Shown: positions 43,819-51,321 of the stretch, in pieces
Numbering within the stretch: position 1 is the stretch's first letter
Layout: the number at the start of each line of letters is the position of its first letter
Assembly (NCBI RefSeq): GCF_011405515.1
Contig: NZ_AP022671.1
Span: forward strand, 1-64,000
Direction: 5' to 3'
Origin: Nitrospira sp. KM1
Lineage (GTDB): Bacteria; Nitrospirota; Nitrospiria; Nitrospirales; Nitrospiraceae
DNA: 64,000 bases
Program-made: the position numbers and the translations under genes
The notes under the pieces: generated by a model
Databases searched by the model: none
What the model saw: the letters and a program-made list of their open reading frames with translations, nothing else
Told to the model about the DNA's origin: nothing

Positions 43819-43847
43819 AGGTAACTTGAATGTTACAGGGATGTTAA
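43819..43847 (-). promoter_or_regulatory. Pho box upstream of the second pstS
   Basis: On the minus strand three 7-bp units with exact 11-bp phasing: TTAACAT, GTAACAT and GTTACCT (plus-strand positions 43841, 43830 and 43819). This is the cleanest array in the window. Its proximal edge is 70 bp from the start codon, the same spacing as at pstS. It lies between the gspK stop and the pstS-like gene. Confidence 0.75.
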
Positions 43848-43865
43848 TTTGTTGCAGAGGCGATG

Positions 43866-44813
43866 TTACAGGATTCGATAATAGAGGATGGTGCTATTGC
43901 CGGTATTGGTATCCCGCCGAAGTGTGACGACGGCACGTTTGGTGACGTCGTTGACCGTCAGGGTCATGCGCGCCGAAAAAATATCGCTTTTCACATCGTA
44001 AAGATTCTGCAACCGAAGTTCCTTGCCCACCGCCTCGAAGCTGCTGACCTGGTCGAGCATTTGGAGTGTCTTAAATGGCCGTCCCACGATAATTTCACCG
44101 GCGACTGACTGACTGATGCGGGGGTCGAGTGATTGTATGACGACGGGTGAGGCCGTGTTGAGGTTGATCTTGCTGTCGCCTTCCTCGGGGAACACGGTCA
44201 CGTATGGGGCGAGCCTGTCGAAACTGGCGGAGGTCATGCCCTTGATCAACCGAAGATCGTGCACGCTCTGGAGGGGGGCATTGGCCGCGCGGTACGGTGG
44301 ATGAAGCGTTTGGTAATACAAGGACTCCGCACCTGTCGGTTCGGGGATTTCGTCCAAGTCCACCCAATCGACGATCGCATCGACGAGGTCCGGGCTGACC
44401 AGCAGCAGTTCAAACAGACGCTTCGCTCTGAGGATTTTGGCTTTCTTGGTGGCAGGATCGGTCGTGGCCAGATCGTTCAGATTGAACTTGGATCGTTCGT
44501 CTTCGATTTGCGCAGTCAAGAACCCGTCGCCGATCGCATACTTCGTGATTGGAAACGCCCACAGATCGGTGGTGGAATCGAAGTATTGTCCGGCTTGCCG
44601 GTCTTTGATCAGATCCTGCATCAGCACGGCGCGGGCTGCCTGGACCGCGGCTCGTGTCAACGTGTCCACCTTGAAATTATCGCGGAACGCCGCGGCATCG
44701 CGGTATTCCCGCCGGGCCTCTGTGTCAAATTCGAGGACGAGGGCGACGAGCAGTGCGAGGACGACCAAGGCCAGAAGCAGAGCGACACCGCGCTCGTCAG
44801 ACCTTGGCATAGG
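43866..44813 (-). CDS. gspK: Type II secretion minor pseudopilin GspK
   Basis: 315 residues from the ATG at 44813 (in-frame ATG and TTG at 44834 and 44837 are alternatives). The prepilin-like N-terminus is ERGVALLLALVVLALLVALV, followed by EFDTEARREYRDAAAFRDN. The large globular domain has the GspK features FNLNDLA and VDAIVDWVDLDEIPEPTGAE, the region that binds calcium in E. coli GspK. It caps the pseudopilus tip with GspI and GspJ. It is the last gene of the secretion operon and overlaps the end of gspM. Confidence 0.92.
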   Translation of the reverse strand, partial: PMPRSDERGVALLLALVVLALLVALVLEFDTEARREYRDAAAFRDNFKVDTLTRAAVQAARAVLMQDLIKDRQAGQYFDSTTDLWAFPITKYAIGDGFLTAQIEDERSKFNLNDLATTDPATKKAKILRAKRLFELLLVSPDLVDAIVDWVDLDEIPEPTGAESLYYQTLHPPYRAANAPLQSVHDLRLIKGMTSASFDRLAPYVTVFPEEGDSKINLNTASPVVIQSLDPRISQSVAGEIIVGRPFKTLQMLDQVSSFEAVGKELRLQNLYDVKSDIFSARMTLTVNDVTKRAVVTLRRDTNTGNSTILYYRIL

Positions 44814-45345
44814 TGACGATCCTGAGGGACGCATCAAGATTCACCGGACTGTCGTATTTCGGTTTGATTTGGAGGTGACGGACCTGGATCTCGTATGGAG
44901 ACTGTTCCAACAGGACGAGCAGCGACAAGAGTTGCGGGAGTTGCACGCCATCAAGGCGAAGATCGACGGATGTCTCCTGATAGCCTTGGATCGTAGTGGG
45001 TGGTTGCGGCTGCATGCCGACGATCTTCTCGCGAATCTGAGCGGACGTCGCAGCTTCTTCCATGAAGGCCAGGAGCGAGAATGAGGCGTTCGCATGCGGC
45101 AATCGCTCTTCGCGTTGCGCGAGACGCGCGCGTTTGGTGTTGAATTCTTCCGCGAGCACCGCCAATTCCCCCCGTTCCTTGTTTTTACGGACCACTTGAC
45201 GCTCCAGTTTGTCGATGTTCTCGAGCAGGGGATCGACCACGACGAAAAACGCCAGGGTCAGGAGGACCACGACACCGCCCACCGAGACGATGATCCGTTC
45301 CCGTGGCGCCATATGACGCCAGCGTTCTTTGAATGCCGCCATCAT
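44797..45345 (-). CDS. gspM: Type II secretion inner-membrane protein GspM
   Basis: 182 residues: a short cytoplasmic tail (FKERWRHMAPRERII), one span (VGGVVVLLTLAFFVVVDPLL), a coiled coil (ENIDKLERQVVRKNKERGEL) and a small ferredoxin-like C-terminal domain. The W-x-x-R-x-x-RER start is typical for GspM. It pairs with GspL in the assembly platform. The start overlaps the gspL stop by four bases (ATGA). Confidence 0.9.
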   Translation of the reverse strand: MMAAFKERWRHMAPRERIIVSVGGVVVLLTLAFFVVVDPLLENIDKLERQVVRKNKERGELAVLAEEFNTKRARLAQREERLPHANASFSLLAFMEEAATSAQIREKIVGMQPQPPTTIQGYQETSVDLRLDGVQLPQLLSLLVLLEQSPYEIQVRHLQIKPKYDSPVNLDASLRIVTYAKV

Positions 45346-46916
45346 GGGTGCGACGCCGTATAGGTGAGCCTGAACACGACCTGGTTCGCCTGAGCGCCGA
45401 CACGCGTGTCAGAAATGGAAATGTCTTGGAACTGATCGACCGTCATGAAGGCTTGTTTGATTTTCTCTATCGCATCGAACGACGTCGTTTCTGCCTCGAG
45501 GTGCACTGTGGTGCCGTCGATCGTCAGGTCTCGCACCGTCAGAGGCACTCCGCGGGGCAGTTGTTTGGCCAGGCTCGATAGATGCGACAGCACATTTGAG
45601 CGGCTTCCGTCGATGACGGCGAGGCTCTTTTCAATTTGATTCACCTTGTAACGGGCGACGTCCACCTCTTCGCCGGGGCTGCCTCCCTCGCCGAAGGTTT
45701 GCGCAAATTGGGTGTATAACGCCTGTTTGACATCTTTGAGCGTCGTGTTCTTCACCATCACGCGCACGGACAGATCGACGACCATCAGCAGCGCCAGCAC
45801 CGCAGCGCCCCAGATCGCGAACCGCCGATCCTGCTTTGTGGCATCGGACTGCGCCGCCGCAGCATCTCCTCCGGCATTCAAATCGACGGCGAGGTCCGAG
45901 CCGATGACCTTGGTCTTCCAGCGGGGACGAACGATCTTCGGATGAATCGCCAGGCCGAACGCGATCGAAAAAGCTCGCGGACAAGTCGATCCGAATCCCT
46001 GTCGCGGACCGACCGGAACCAATCCCAGTTCGTGGGCCACATGGCCGCCCAGTTCCTTCAACTTGGACCCCCCGCCCGATACCCAGCAATGCGAGAGCCG
46101 CTGACGCCCGTTGGTTTCCTGTGCGTGCATCGTGACGCGCAATTCTTTCAGCAGTGGTTCAAGCCAGGCATCGACCTCGTGCACGGCCATTGTCCGTTTA
46201 CGCCGCTCGGCTTCGGCGAAATTGCAGGCGTAGCGGACTGCCAATGCGTGCGTCAGGTGATTGCTGCCCCACAGCACCGTCCGCAGCAACATGGGACGGC
46301 CCTCTCTGACCAGACACAAGGTCGTCTTGGTTGCGCCGATGTCGATGATGGCGAGATCGCCGGGGACGCGGGCGCCTTCCTGCTGAAGAAACTGTGTGAC
46401 GGAGTACAGCGCCATCCCATCCACGCCGACGACCGCCGGTTTCAGGTCGGCCGACGCAAGAAATTTGAGATGCTCGTCCATTTTATCTCTGGGCGCGGCT
46501 GTGACCAGCACTTCGGCGCCCCGGACCTTCTGTGCGCCTTCAGACATCTCCCTGGCAGGCAACACCATGCTGCCCATGGCCACGTCTTCCAGAGGCATGG
46601 GAATGAGATTTTCTACCTCGAACGGAACGACCTGGGCCAGTTTTGCATTGTCGCGGAAAGGGAATGAGAGCGTCCGGATGAACAGATCCTGGCAGGGAAG
46701 AGCAGTGACGATGTCGCCACTTCCATACAGTTGATGTTGCCAGAGGAAATTCCTCAGCAGGCCAGCACGCCTGGCCGGTTCCATGGCTTCGGGGCGGCCG
46801 TATGGAAGGGGAAGATGGAAATACTCGACAGATTCGCGTCCAGTCAGGCGGCGGCGGAACCGGACGGCCTTGAATGCCGTCTGTCCGATATCGAGACCCA
46901 CACAATCAGCGATCAT
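45342..46916 (-). CDS. gspL: Type II secretion assembly-platform protein GspL
   Basis: 524 residues. The N-terminal part is an actin-like PilM/GspL domain (CVGLDIGQTAFKAVRFRR, VVPFEVENLIPMPLED, DLAIIDIGATKTTLCL). One span near residue 365 (FAIWGAAVLALLMVVDLSV) leads to a periplasmic PilN-like ferredoxin fold. GspL couples the GspE ATPase to the inner-membrane platform. It is longer than many GspL proteins because both the PilM- and PilN-like parts are complete. Confidence 0.9.
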   Translation of the reverse strand: MIADCVGLDIGQTAFKAVRFRRRLTGRESVEYFHLPLPYGRPEAMEPARRAGLLRNFLWQHQLYGSGDIVTALPCQDLFIRTLSFPFRDNAKLAQVVPFEVENLIPMPLEDVAMGSMVLPAREMSEGAQKVRGAEVLVTAAPRDKMDEHLKFLASADLKPAVVGVDGMALYSVTQFLQQEGARVPGDLAIIDIGATKTTLCLVREGRPMLLRTVLWGSNHLTHALAVRYACNFAEAERRKRTMAVHEVDAWLEPLLKELRVTMHAQETNGRQRLSHCWVSGGGSKLKELGGHVAHELGLVPVGPRQGFGSTCPRAFSIAFGLAIHPKIVRPRWKTKVIGSDLAVDLNAGGDAAAAQSDATKQDRRFAIWGAAVLALLMVVDLSVRVMVKNTTLKDVKQALYTQFAQTFGEGGSPGEEVDVARYKVNQIEKSLAVIDGSRSNVLSHLSSLAKQLPRGVPLTVRDLTIDGTTVHLEAETTSFDAIEKIKQAFMTVDQFQDISISDTRVGAQANQVVFRLTYTASHP

Positions 46917-46982
46917 GAAAAAATAACCTTGGCCCCGGGAAAAGCAAGATCCAAGCCATTCCTAGCGCAGACGGCGCTTATA

Positions 46983-47882
46983 TTACACAGATAGTCGAGG
47001 ATTTGCGACTGTTCCGATGAGTTTGAATATGAGGGGTGTCCCGGCCGGTGGGGTGGGGATAGGAAGTCCCGCTGATTTCTGTGCCCATCCGGCACCGGCT
47101 AGGATCGTCACTGTCAGATCAAGTGTGGTGTGATCCAGCGGTTGCTGGAGCGTCAATTGCCCCTTCGCCGTGATCGAGCCGTCGGGGCCGTCCGCTTTCA
47201 TATCCGTCACCTCGCACGAGGCATCCCGGCAGGACAACGTCAGGGTCGCGTGGTTGAATGCCAGGGGCGGAAGGGCCGTTTGCCCGATCGGGATATGTTC
47301 CAGCAACAGGTCCTTCACTTCGGCGTTCACGGTGCCTTTACCCGCAAAGTTGACGGTACCCGGGCGTGCGGTCGATTCGTGCGCGATGTCGGCCTGCAAA
47401 AGTCCTTTGGTGACGAATGGTTTCACCAGCGTGGACAGATCGACCTGATGGACATGCGCCTGAACGCTGGCAGGGCCTTGGAATGACCAGGATGAGGCCG
47501 TCACCGTGGCGGAAATCTTCCCGGCGCCGGATTTGGATCCTCCTGGAAACTGGACGATACCCTCAAGTTTGCGTTGTCCCGTGAACTGAACAAGCAGCGG
47601 GATCATCAGACGCAGGGTGTCGATTTGCAACGCAGGAACCGGAGGTTTGGCCAGAGTCACATCGTGCCATTCAATGCCAAAGGGAAATCCGACAGACCAA
47701 TCAGCGGCGCGAATGGTCCAGCCCGTGTTCCTCGAGATCTCCGACAGAATGCGCGATTGCAGGGCTCCGAACGGAAAGGTGATATAGAGGAACAGCAGAA
47801 AACAGAACAGCGCAGCCGCTACCCAGAGGAAAGGTTCTTTCTTTATGCTGACAGCGCTCGGCCAGACGATTCTCCCGGTCAT
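46983..47882 (-). CDS. gspN: Type II secretion protein GspN
   Basis: 299 residues from the ATG at 47882, which overlaps the gspJ stop by four bases. One N-terminal span (FLWVAAALFCFLLFLYITFP) is followed by a periplasmic beta-rich domain with repeated short strands (GKISATVTASSWSFQGPASV, GTVNFAGKGTVNAEVKDLLL), the AsmA-like fold of GspN. The exact role of GspN in secretion is unclear and it is absent from many systems. It lies between the pseudopilin genes and gspL. Confidence 0.8.
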   Translation of the reverse strand: MTGRIVWPSAVSIKKEPFLWVAAALFCFLLFLYITFPFGALQSRILSEISRNTGWTIRAADWSVGFPFGIEWHDVTLAKPPVPALQIDTLRLMIPLLVQFTGQRKLEGIVQFPGGSKSGAGKISATVTASSWSFQGPASVQAHVHQVDLSTLVKPFVTKGLLQADIAHESTARPGTVNFAGKGTVNAEVKDLLLEHIPIGQTALPPLAFNHATLTLSCRDASCEVTDMKADGPDGSITAKGQLTLQQPLDHTTLDLTVTILAGAGWAQKSAGLPIPTPPAGTPLIFKLIGTVANPRLSV

Positions 47883-48505
47883 GATGGAATACCCGGAGTG
47901 ACCCATTCGCGGATCACGCGAGGCTCCGCACCGAGGGATTCTTCCATAAGTGTCAACTCAATCAAAATCGCTGTGGGCCCGGCTACGCGAGCTCGGGCAT
48001 CCCATTCGTCGGCCCACACACCGGCCTTGACGTCGTAGTAGCGGACATTGAACGCCTTGACCTTATTCAGCAGTTCCATCCGCTCGATCGATTCATCGGT
48101 CAATCCATACAGGTTTTTGCGCACGAACCGCAACAGTTGATCGCGCTCTCTTGTATAAATCACCCGCTTCAGTTCGCTTTCCTGTCCGGTATTCATTCCT
48201 TTGAACTGCCCGACGGCAAGAAAGGCGATGGTATCGGCAGCTTGGCCGTCGATTTGCGCATTGATGCCCATCCAGGGGCTGGTCATTTGGCTGACGCTGG
48301 TGCGCAATTCCTCGGCCATGATCTGCAAGGCACTCCGCAACAGTTGCTCCTCCGTCGTGGCGGTTCTCACCCGGTCGATGGTGGTCGCGGTCAGATAGAG
48401 CCCGCTGAAGACCATCGCGGCGATGACGCCGACCAGCGACACCGCGAGAATGATTTCGACAAGGGTGAAGCCCTGTTCAGAGTTTCTGGGGGGGGGTAAA
48501 CACAT
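47879..48505 (-). CDS. gspJ: Type II secretion minor pseudopilin GspJ
   Basis: 208 residues with the prepilin signal EQGFTLVEIILAVSLVGVIA: the peptidase cleaves before Phe and the Glu at +5 is conserved. The remainder is a GspJ-like beta domain (LQIMAEELRTSVSQM, VKAFNVRYYDVKAGVWADEW). It forms the pseudopilus tip complex with GspI and GspK. It overlaps gspI by 29 bp and gspN by 4 bp. Confidence 0.9.
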   Translation of the reverse strand: MCLPPPRNSEQGFTLVEIILAVSLVGVIAAMVFSGLYLTATTIDRVRTATTEEQLLRSALQIMAEELRTSVSQMTSPWMGINAQIDGQAADTIAFLAVGQFKGMNTGQESELKRVIYTRERDQLLRFVRKNLYGLTDESIERMELLNKVKAFNVRYYDVKAGVWADEWDARARVAGPTAILIELTLMEESLGAEPRVIREWVTPGIPS

Positions 48506-48896
48506 AGGTGCTGACCTCTACCATCTCTTCCGCGATGCCGCGCAGCCAGGTGACTTGAATCTTCACCTCCTTGACCGAGGGGATCGGGGTGACGAGCACG
48601 AGCTTCTTCCAACGGTATTTTTCAGTGCGTTCCCGGTTGTTCTCGTTGAGGGTCGTCGGCTGTGAGCCCAAGGGGAGACGCAGAAACTCTCCTGTCGTTT
48701 CACCCAGCTGGTAGACGGGAGTCAATTCTGTTTCCACCAACTTCTCCTGGGCGAGCATTGTCGCGGCCACGATGTCAGCCGCCCGGGTGTGCAGTTCCAG
48801 GTCGAAATTCCGCAGGCCCAGGAGAATCGGAAGGCTCAACGCCAAAATAGCCAATGCGATCAGCACTTCCAGCAGCGTAAAGCCCCGTGAGTCCAT
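48477..48896 (-). CDS. gspI: Type II secretion minor pseudopilin GspI
   Basis: 139 residues with the prepilin start DSRGFTLLEVLIALAILALS. The middle has TRAADIVAATMLAQEKLVET, a recognisable GspI stretch, and the C-terminal half is a small beta domain (KKLVLVTPIPSVKEVKIQVT). It is the nucleating minor pseudopilin. It lies 2 bp after the gspH stop. Confidence 0.9.
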   Translation of the reverse strand: MDSRGFTLLEVLIALAILALSLPILLGLRNFDLELHTRAADIVAATMLAQEKLVETELTPVYQLGETTGEFLRLPLGSQPTTLNENNRERTEKYRWKKLVLVTPIPSVKEVKIQVTWLRGIAEEMVEVSTYVFTPPQKL

Positions 48897-48898
48897 GC

Positions 48899-49516
48899 TT
48901 AACGTTGTCCCAACGGATTGTTTTGTCTCATGCCCGGCAGACTCTGCTGGATCTGAAGCAGCGGCTTGACGCGTTCGGGGATGATCCAGGGTTTTGGCGG
49001 CTCGATCCGCTGGTCGGTCAGGCTGATATCGGAAGACACAGGATCCACCCGAAAACCGAGCACGTGGTTGTCGTCATTGACCAAATGGAGAATAGCGGGG
49101 TCGATCCGGCCGTTGGGATAGAAATAAACGTCCACCCTCCCTGCACTGCTCTTGGTTTGGCCGACTTGCAGGTCGGCGATACGGATCGCATCCGGAAAAT
49201 CGAACGGCTTCTGCCACATCGGCTCCGGATCGAGTGGAATCTTTTCCTGATTCCCGTCTATCAGCATCGGCCAGTACTGCCCGCGATCGAGATCCAAATA
49301 CAAGCGGACGGTCTTTTGCTGGGACATCGAAAGGTCCTGGAGCGTGCGGAACAAGGCGATGAACTTGCGGCCAGCCGCTCCTAAATTTCCGCTGGCTCCG
49401 ATTCGGGGGATGATGATGCTGAGCATTCCGCCGAGCAAGAACAGCACGATGATGATCTCGAGCAAGGTGAAGCCACGAGAGTCGCGGAAGAGTGTATTTT
49501 TTGTAGGCGATTCCAT
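48899..49516 (-). CDS. gspH: Type II secretion minor pseudopilin GspH
   Basis: 205 residues with the prepilin signal DSRGFTLLEIIIVLFLLGGM. It then follows the GspH pattern: LIIPRIGASGNL-type helix end, LFRTLQDLSMSQQKTVRLYL and GQYWPMLIDGNQEKIPLDP. It links the GspG shaft to the tip complex. It is encoded directly after gspG. Confidence 0.88.
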   Translation of the reverse strand: MESPTKNTLFRDSRGFTLLEIIIVLFLLGGMLSIIIPRIGASGNLGAAGRKFIALFRTLQDLSMSQQKTVRLYLDLDRGQYWPMLIDGNQEKIPLDPEPMWQKPFDFPDAIRIADLQVGQTKSSAGRVDVYFYPNGRIDPAILHLVNDDNHVLGFRVDPVSSDISLTDQRIEPPKPWIIPERVKPLLQIQQSLPGMRQNNPLGQR

Positions 49517-49534
49517 ACATTGGCACGAACTGCA

Positions 49535-50014
49535 CTATTCCTTATCCAGATTCCAGTTCGTGATGTCCGCATTCACCCCTTCGCCGCCCGCCTCGCCGTC
49601 CGTCCCCAGGGAGGTGATTTCATAGTCACCCTTCAAGGTCGGGCTTGGGCTCAAATACTTGTACGGATTGCCCCAGGGGTCCTCCGGAAGTTTTTGGATG
49701 TATCCCCCCAGTTTCCATTTTTTCGGGACGACCCCGACCGACGGTTTCTCGACTAATGCCTTCAAGCCCTGCTCGGTGGTGGGATATACCCCGTTGTCGA
49801 GCTTGTAGAGCTGCAAAGCGCCCTCGATATTGCGGATCTGTACTTTCGCCGCGGTTCGTTTGGCGTCATCCGTCCGTCCCATGATGCGCGGGACGACCAG
49901 GGCGGCGAGAATCGCGAGGATCGCGACCACCACCATGATCTCGATGAATGTAAACCCGCGTTCTGAACGGAGCCGCCCGGCTGATTGTCGTTCCATGTAC
50001 GTTGTGTCGTGCAC
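49535..50014 (-). CDS. gspG: Type II secretion major pseudopilin GspG
   Basis: 159 residues from the GTG at 50014, five bases after AGGAGG; an ATG at 49996 is the alternative. The prepilin signal is ERGFTFIEIMVVVAILAILA, with a variant Phe at position 3 of the mature protein. The GspG domain has AKVQIRNIEGALQLYKLDNG, YPTTEQGLKALVEKP and the calcium-loop region LGTDGEAGGEGVNADITNWN. It forms the pseudopilus shaft that pushes substrates out. A prepilin peptidase (GspO) is not in the window. Confidence 0.95.
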   Translation of the reverse strand: MHDTTYMERQSAGRLRSERGFTFIEIMVVVAILAILAALVVPRIMGRTDDAKRTAAKVQIRNIEGALQLYKLDNGVYPTTEQGLKALVEKPSVGVVPKKWKLGGYIQKLPEDPWGNPYKYLSPSPTLKGDYEITSLGTDGEAGGEGVNADITNWNLDKE

Positions 50015-50039
50015 GCGCTCCTCCTTCGATAGTGTCGGC

Positions 50040-51281
50040 TTACCGTACCATCTGGCCCATTTCGAAGATGGGCAACAGGATGGCGACAACGATGAAAAAC
50101 ACCAGCACGCCCATGATCAGGATCATGATCGGCTCGAGCAACGACGTAAAGCGGGTGATGACCCGATCGACTTCCCCGTCATAGATTTGCCCGATCCGCC
50201 GCAGCATTTCCTCCATCTCGCCGCTGCGCTCGCCGACCGCGATCATGTGAGTGACGATCGAGGGAAACTCTCCGCTGCGCTTCAACGGCTCGGCGATGGT
50301 CTCTCCTTCACGGATATTTTCCCGCGCTTCTTCGACGGCACGCTCCAGCACGCGGTTGTTCATCACGCGTTTGGAGACGTCCAACGCTTCGAGGAGTTGA
50401 ACGCCGCTGGCCAGCATGGTAGCCAGCGTACTCGAGAGGCGCGAGATCGAGACCATGCGCGCCACGTCGCCGATCAGCGGCAACTTGAGAATCAGGCGGT
50501 CGGCCATGAGGCGTCCGCTCTCGGTTCTGACGGCCCGTCGAGTGATCCATGCTGCGCCGATGACCACGCCCAGCATGACCGGCCAATAATCGGAACACCA
50601 CTGGCTGAGTGTCATCAGGACGACGGTCGGCCAGGGCAGCGCCTGTTTGAGATTGGCGAAGACGGCGGTAATCTTCGGGACGACGAAGGTCATCAGAAAA
50701 AACAGCACCACGACCCCCACCAGCAGCATGAGCGCGGGATAGAGAATGGCGTTGGTGACCTTGTGCTTCAACGCCAGCTGTTTCTCGAGGAATTCCGCAA
50801 GACGAAACAAAATCTGATCCAACGCTCCGCTCGCCTCACCGGCCCTGACCATATGGACGTAGATGGTTGAAAATTCTTTGGGATATTGCTCGAGCACGGC
50901 GCTGTAAGCCTTGCCGCCGCGGATCTCTTCACGCACGTTGGCGAGAATTCCTTTTGCCACTTTTTTATCGGTCTGATCCATCAAGACGCCGATGGCGTCG
51001 ACCAGCGGAAGCCCGGCCACGAGGAGGGTGGCCAACTGACGGGTCATCATCGCGACGTCGCTGGTGGACAGCGCCGATGAGCGTCCACTTGCGGAGGGAA
51101 CGGCGACAGAGCGTTCGGACACCGCACCCGCGACGGCGGCTCCTCCCTGTTCCGCCATTTCGGTCGGGAAGACGCCGTCTTTGCGGAGTTTGAGGCGCGC
51201 GACCTTGGGACTCTCGGCGTCGATGATGCCGGTCGCCGTGCCCCCGTCGTTTTTATAGCCCCGATAGTGGTAGACCGGCAT
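50040..51281 (-). CDS. gspF: Type II secretion inner-membrane platform protein GspF
   Basis: 413 residues with the two T2SSF domains: MMTRQLATLLVAGLPLVDAI (first) and RLSSTLATMLASGVQLLEAL (second), each followed by membrane spans (LMLLVGVVVLFFLMTFVVP, IMILIMGVLVFFIVVAILLP). It starts with the family motif YHYRGYKNDGGTATGIIDAE. It is the polytopic core of the assembly platform. It begins 40 bp after the gspE stop. Confidence 0.95.
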   Translation of the reverse strand: MPVYHYRGYKNDGGTATGIIDAESPKVARLKLRKDGVFPTEMAEQGGAAVAGAVSERSVAVPSASGRSSALSTSDVAMMTRQLATLLVAGLPLVDAIGVLMDQTDKKVAKGILANVREEIRGGKAYSAVLEQYPKEFSTIYVHMVRAGEASGALDQILFRLAEFLEKQLALKHKVTNAILYPALMLLVGVVVLFFLMTFVVPKITAVFANLKQALPWPTVVLMTLSQWCSDYWPVMLGVVIGAAWITRRAVRTESGRLMADRLILKLPLIGDVARMVSISRLSSTLATMLASGVQLLEALDVSKRVMNNRVLERAVEEARENIREGETIAEPLKRSGEFPSIVTHMIAVGERSGEMEEMLRRIGQIYDGEVDRVITRFTSLLEPIMILIMGVLVFFIVVAILLPIFEMGQMVR

Positions 51282-51321
51282 GATTCGCGCGCGTCGTCAA
51301 AGCGCCGCCGCTCAAGCGGAG

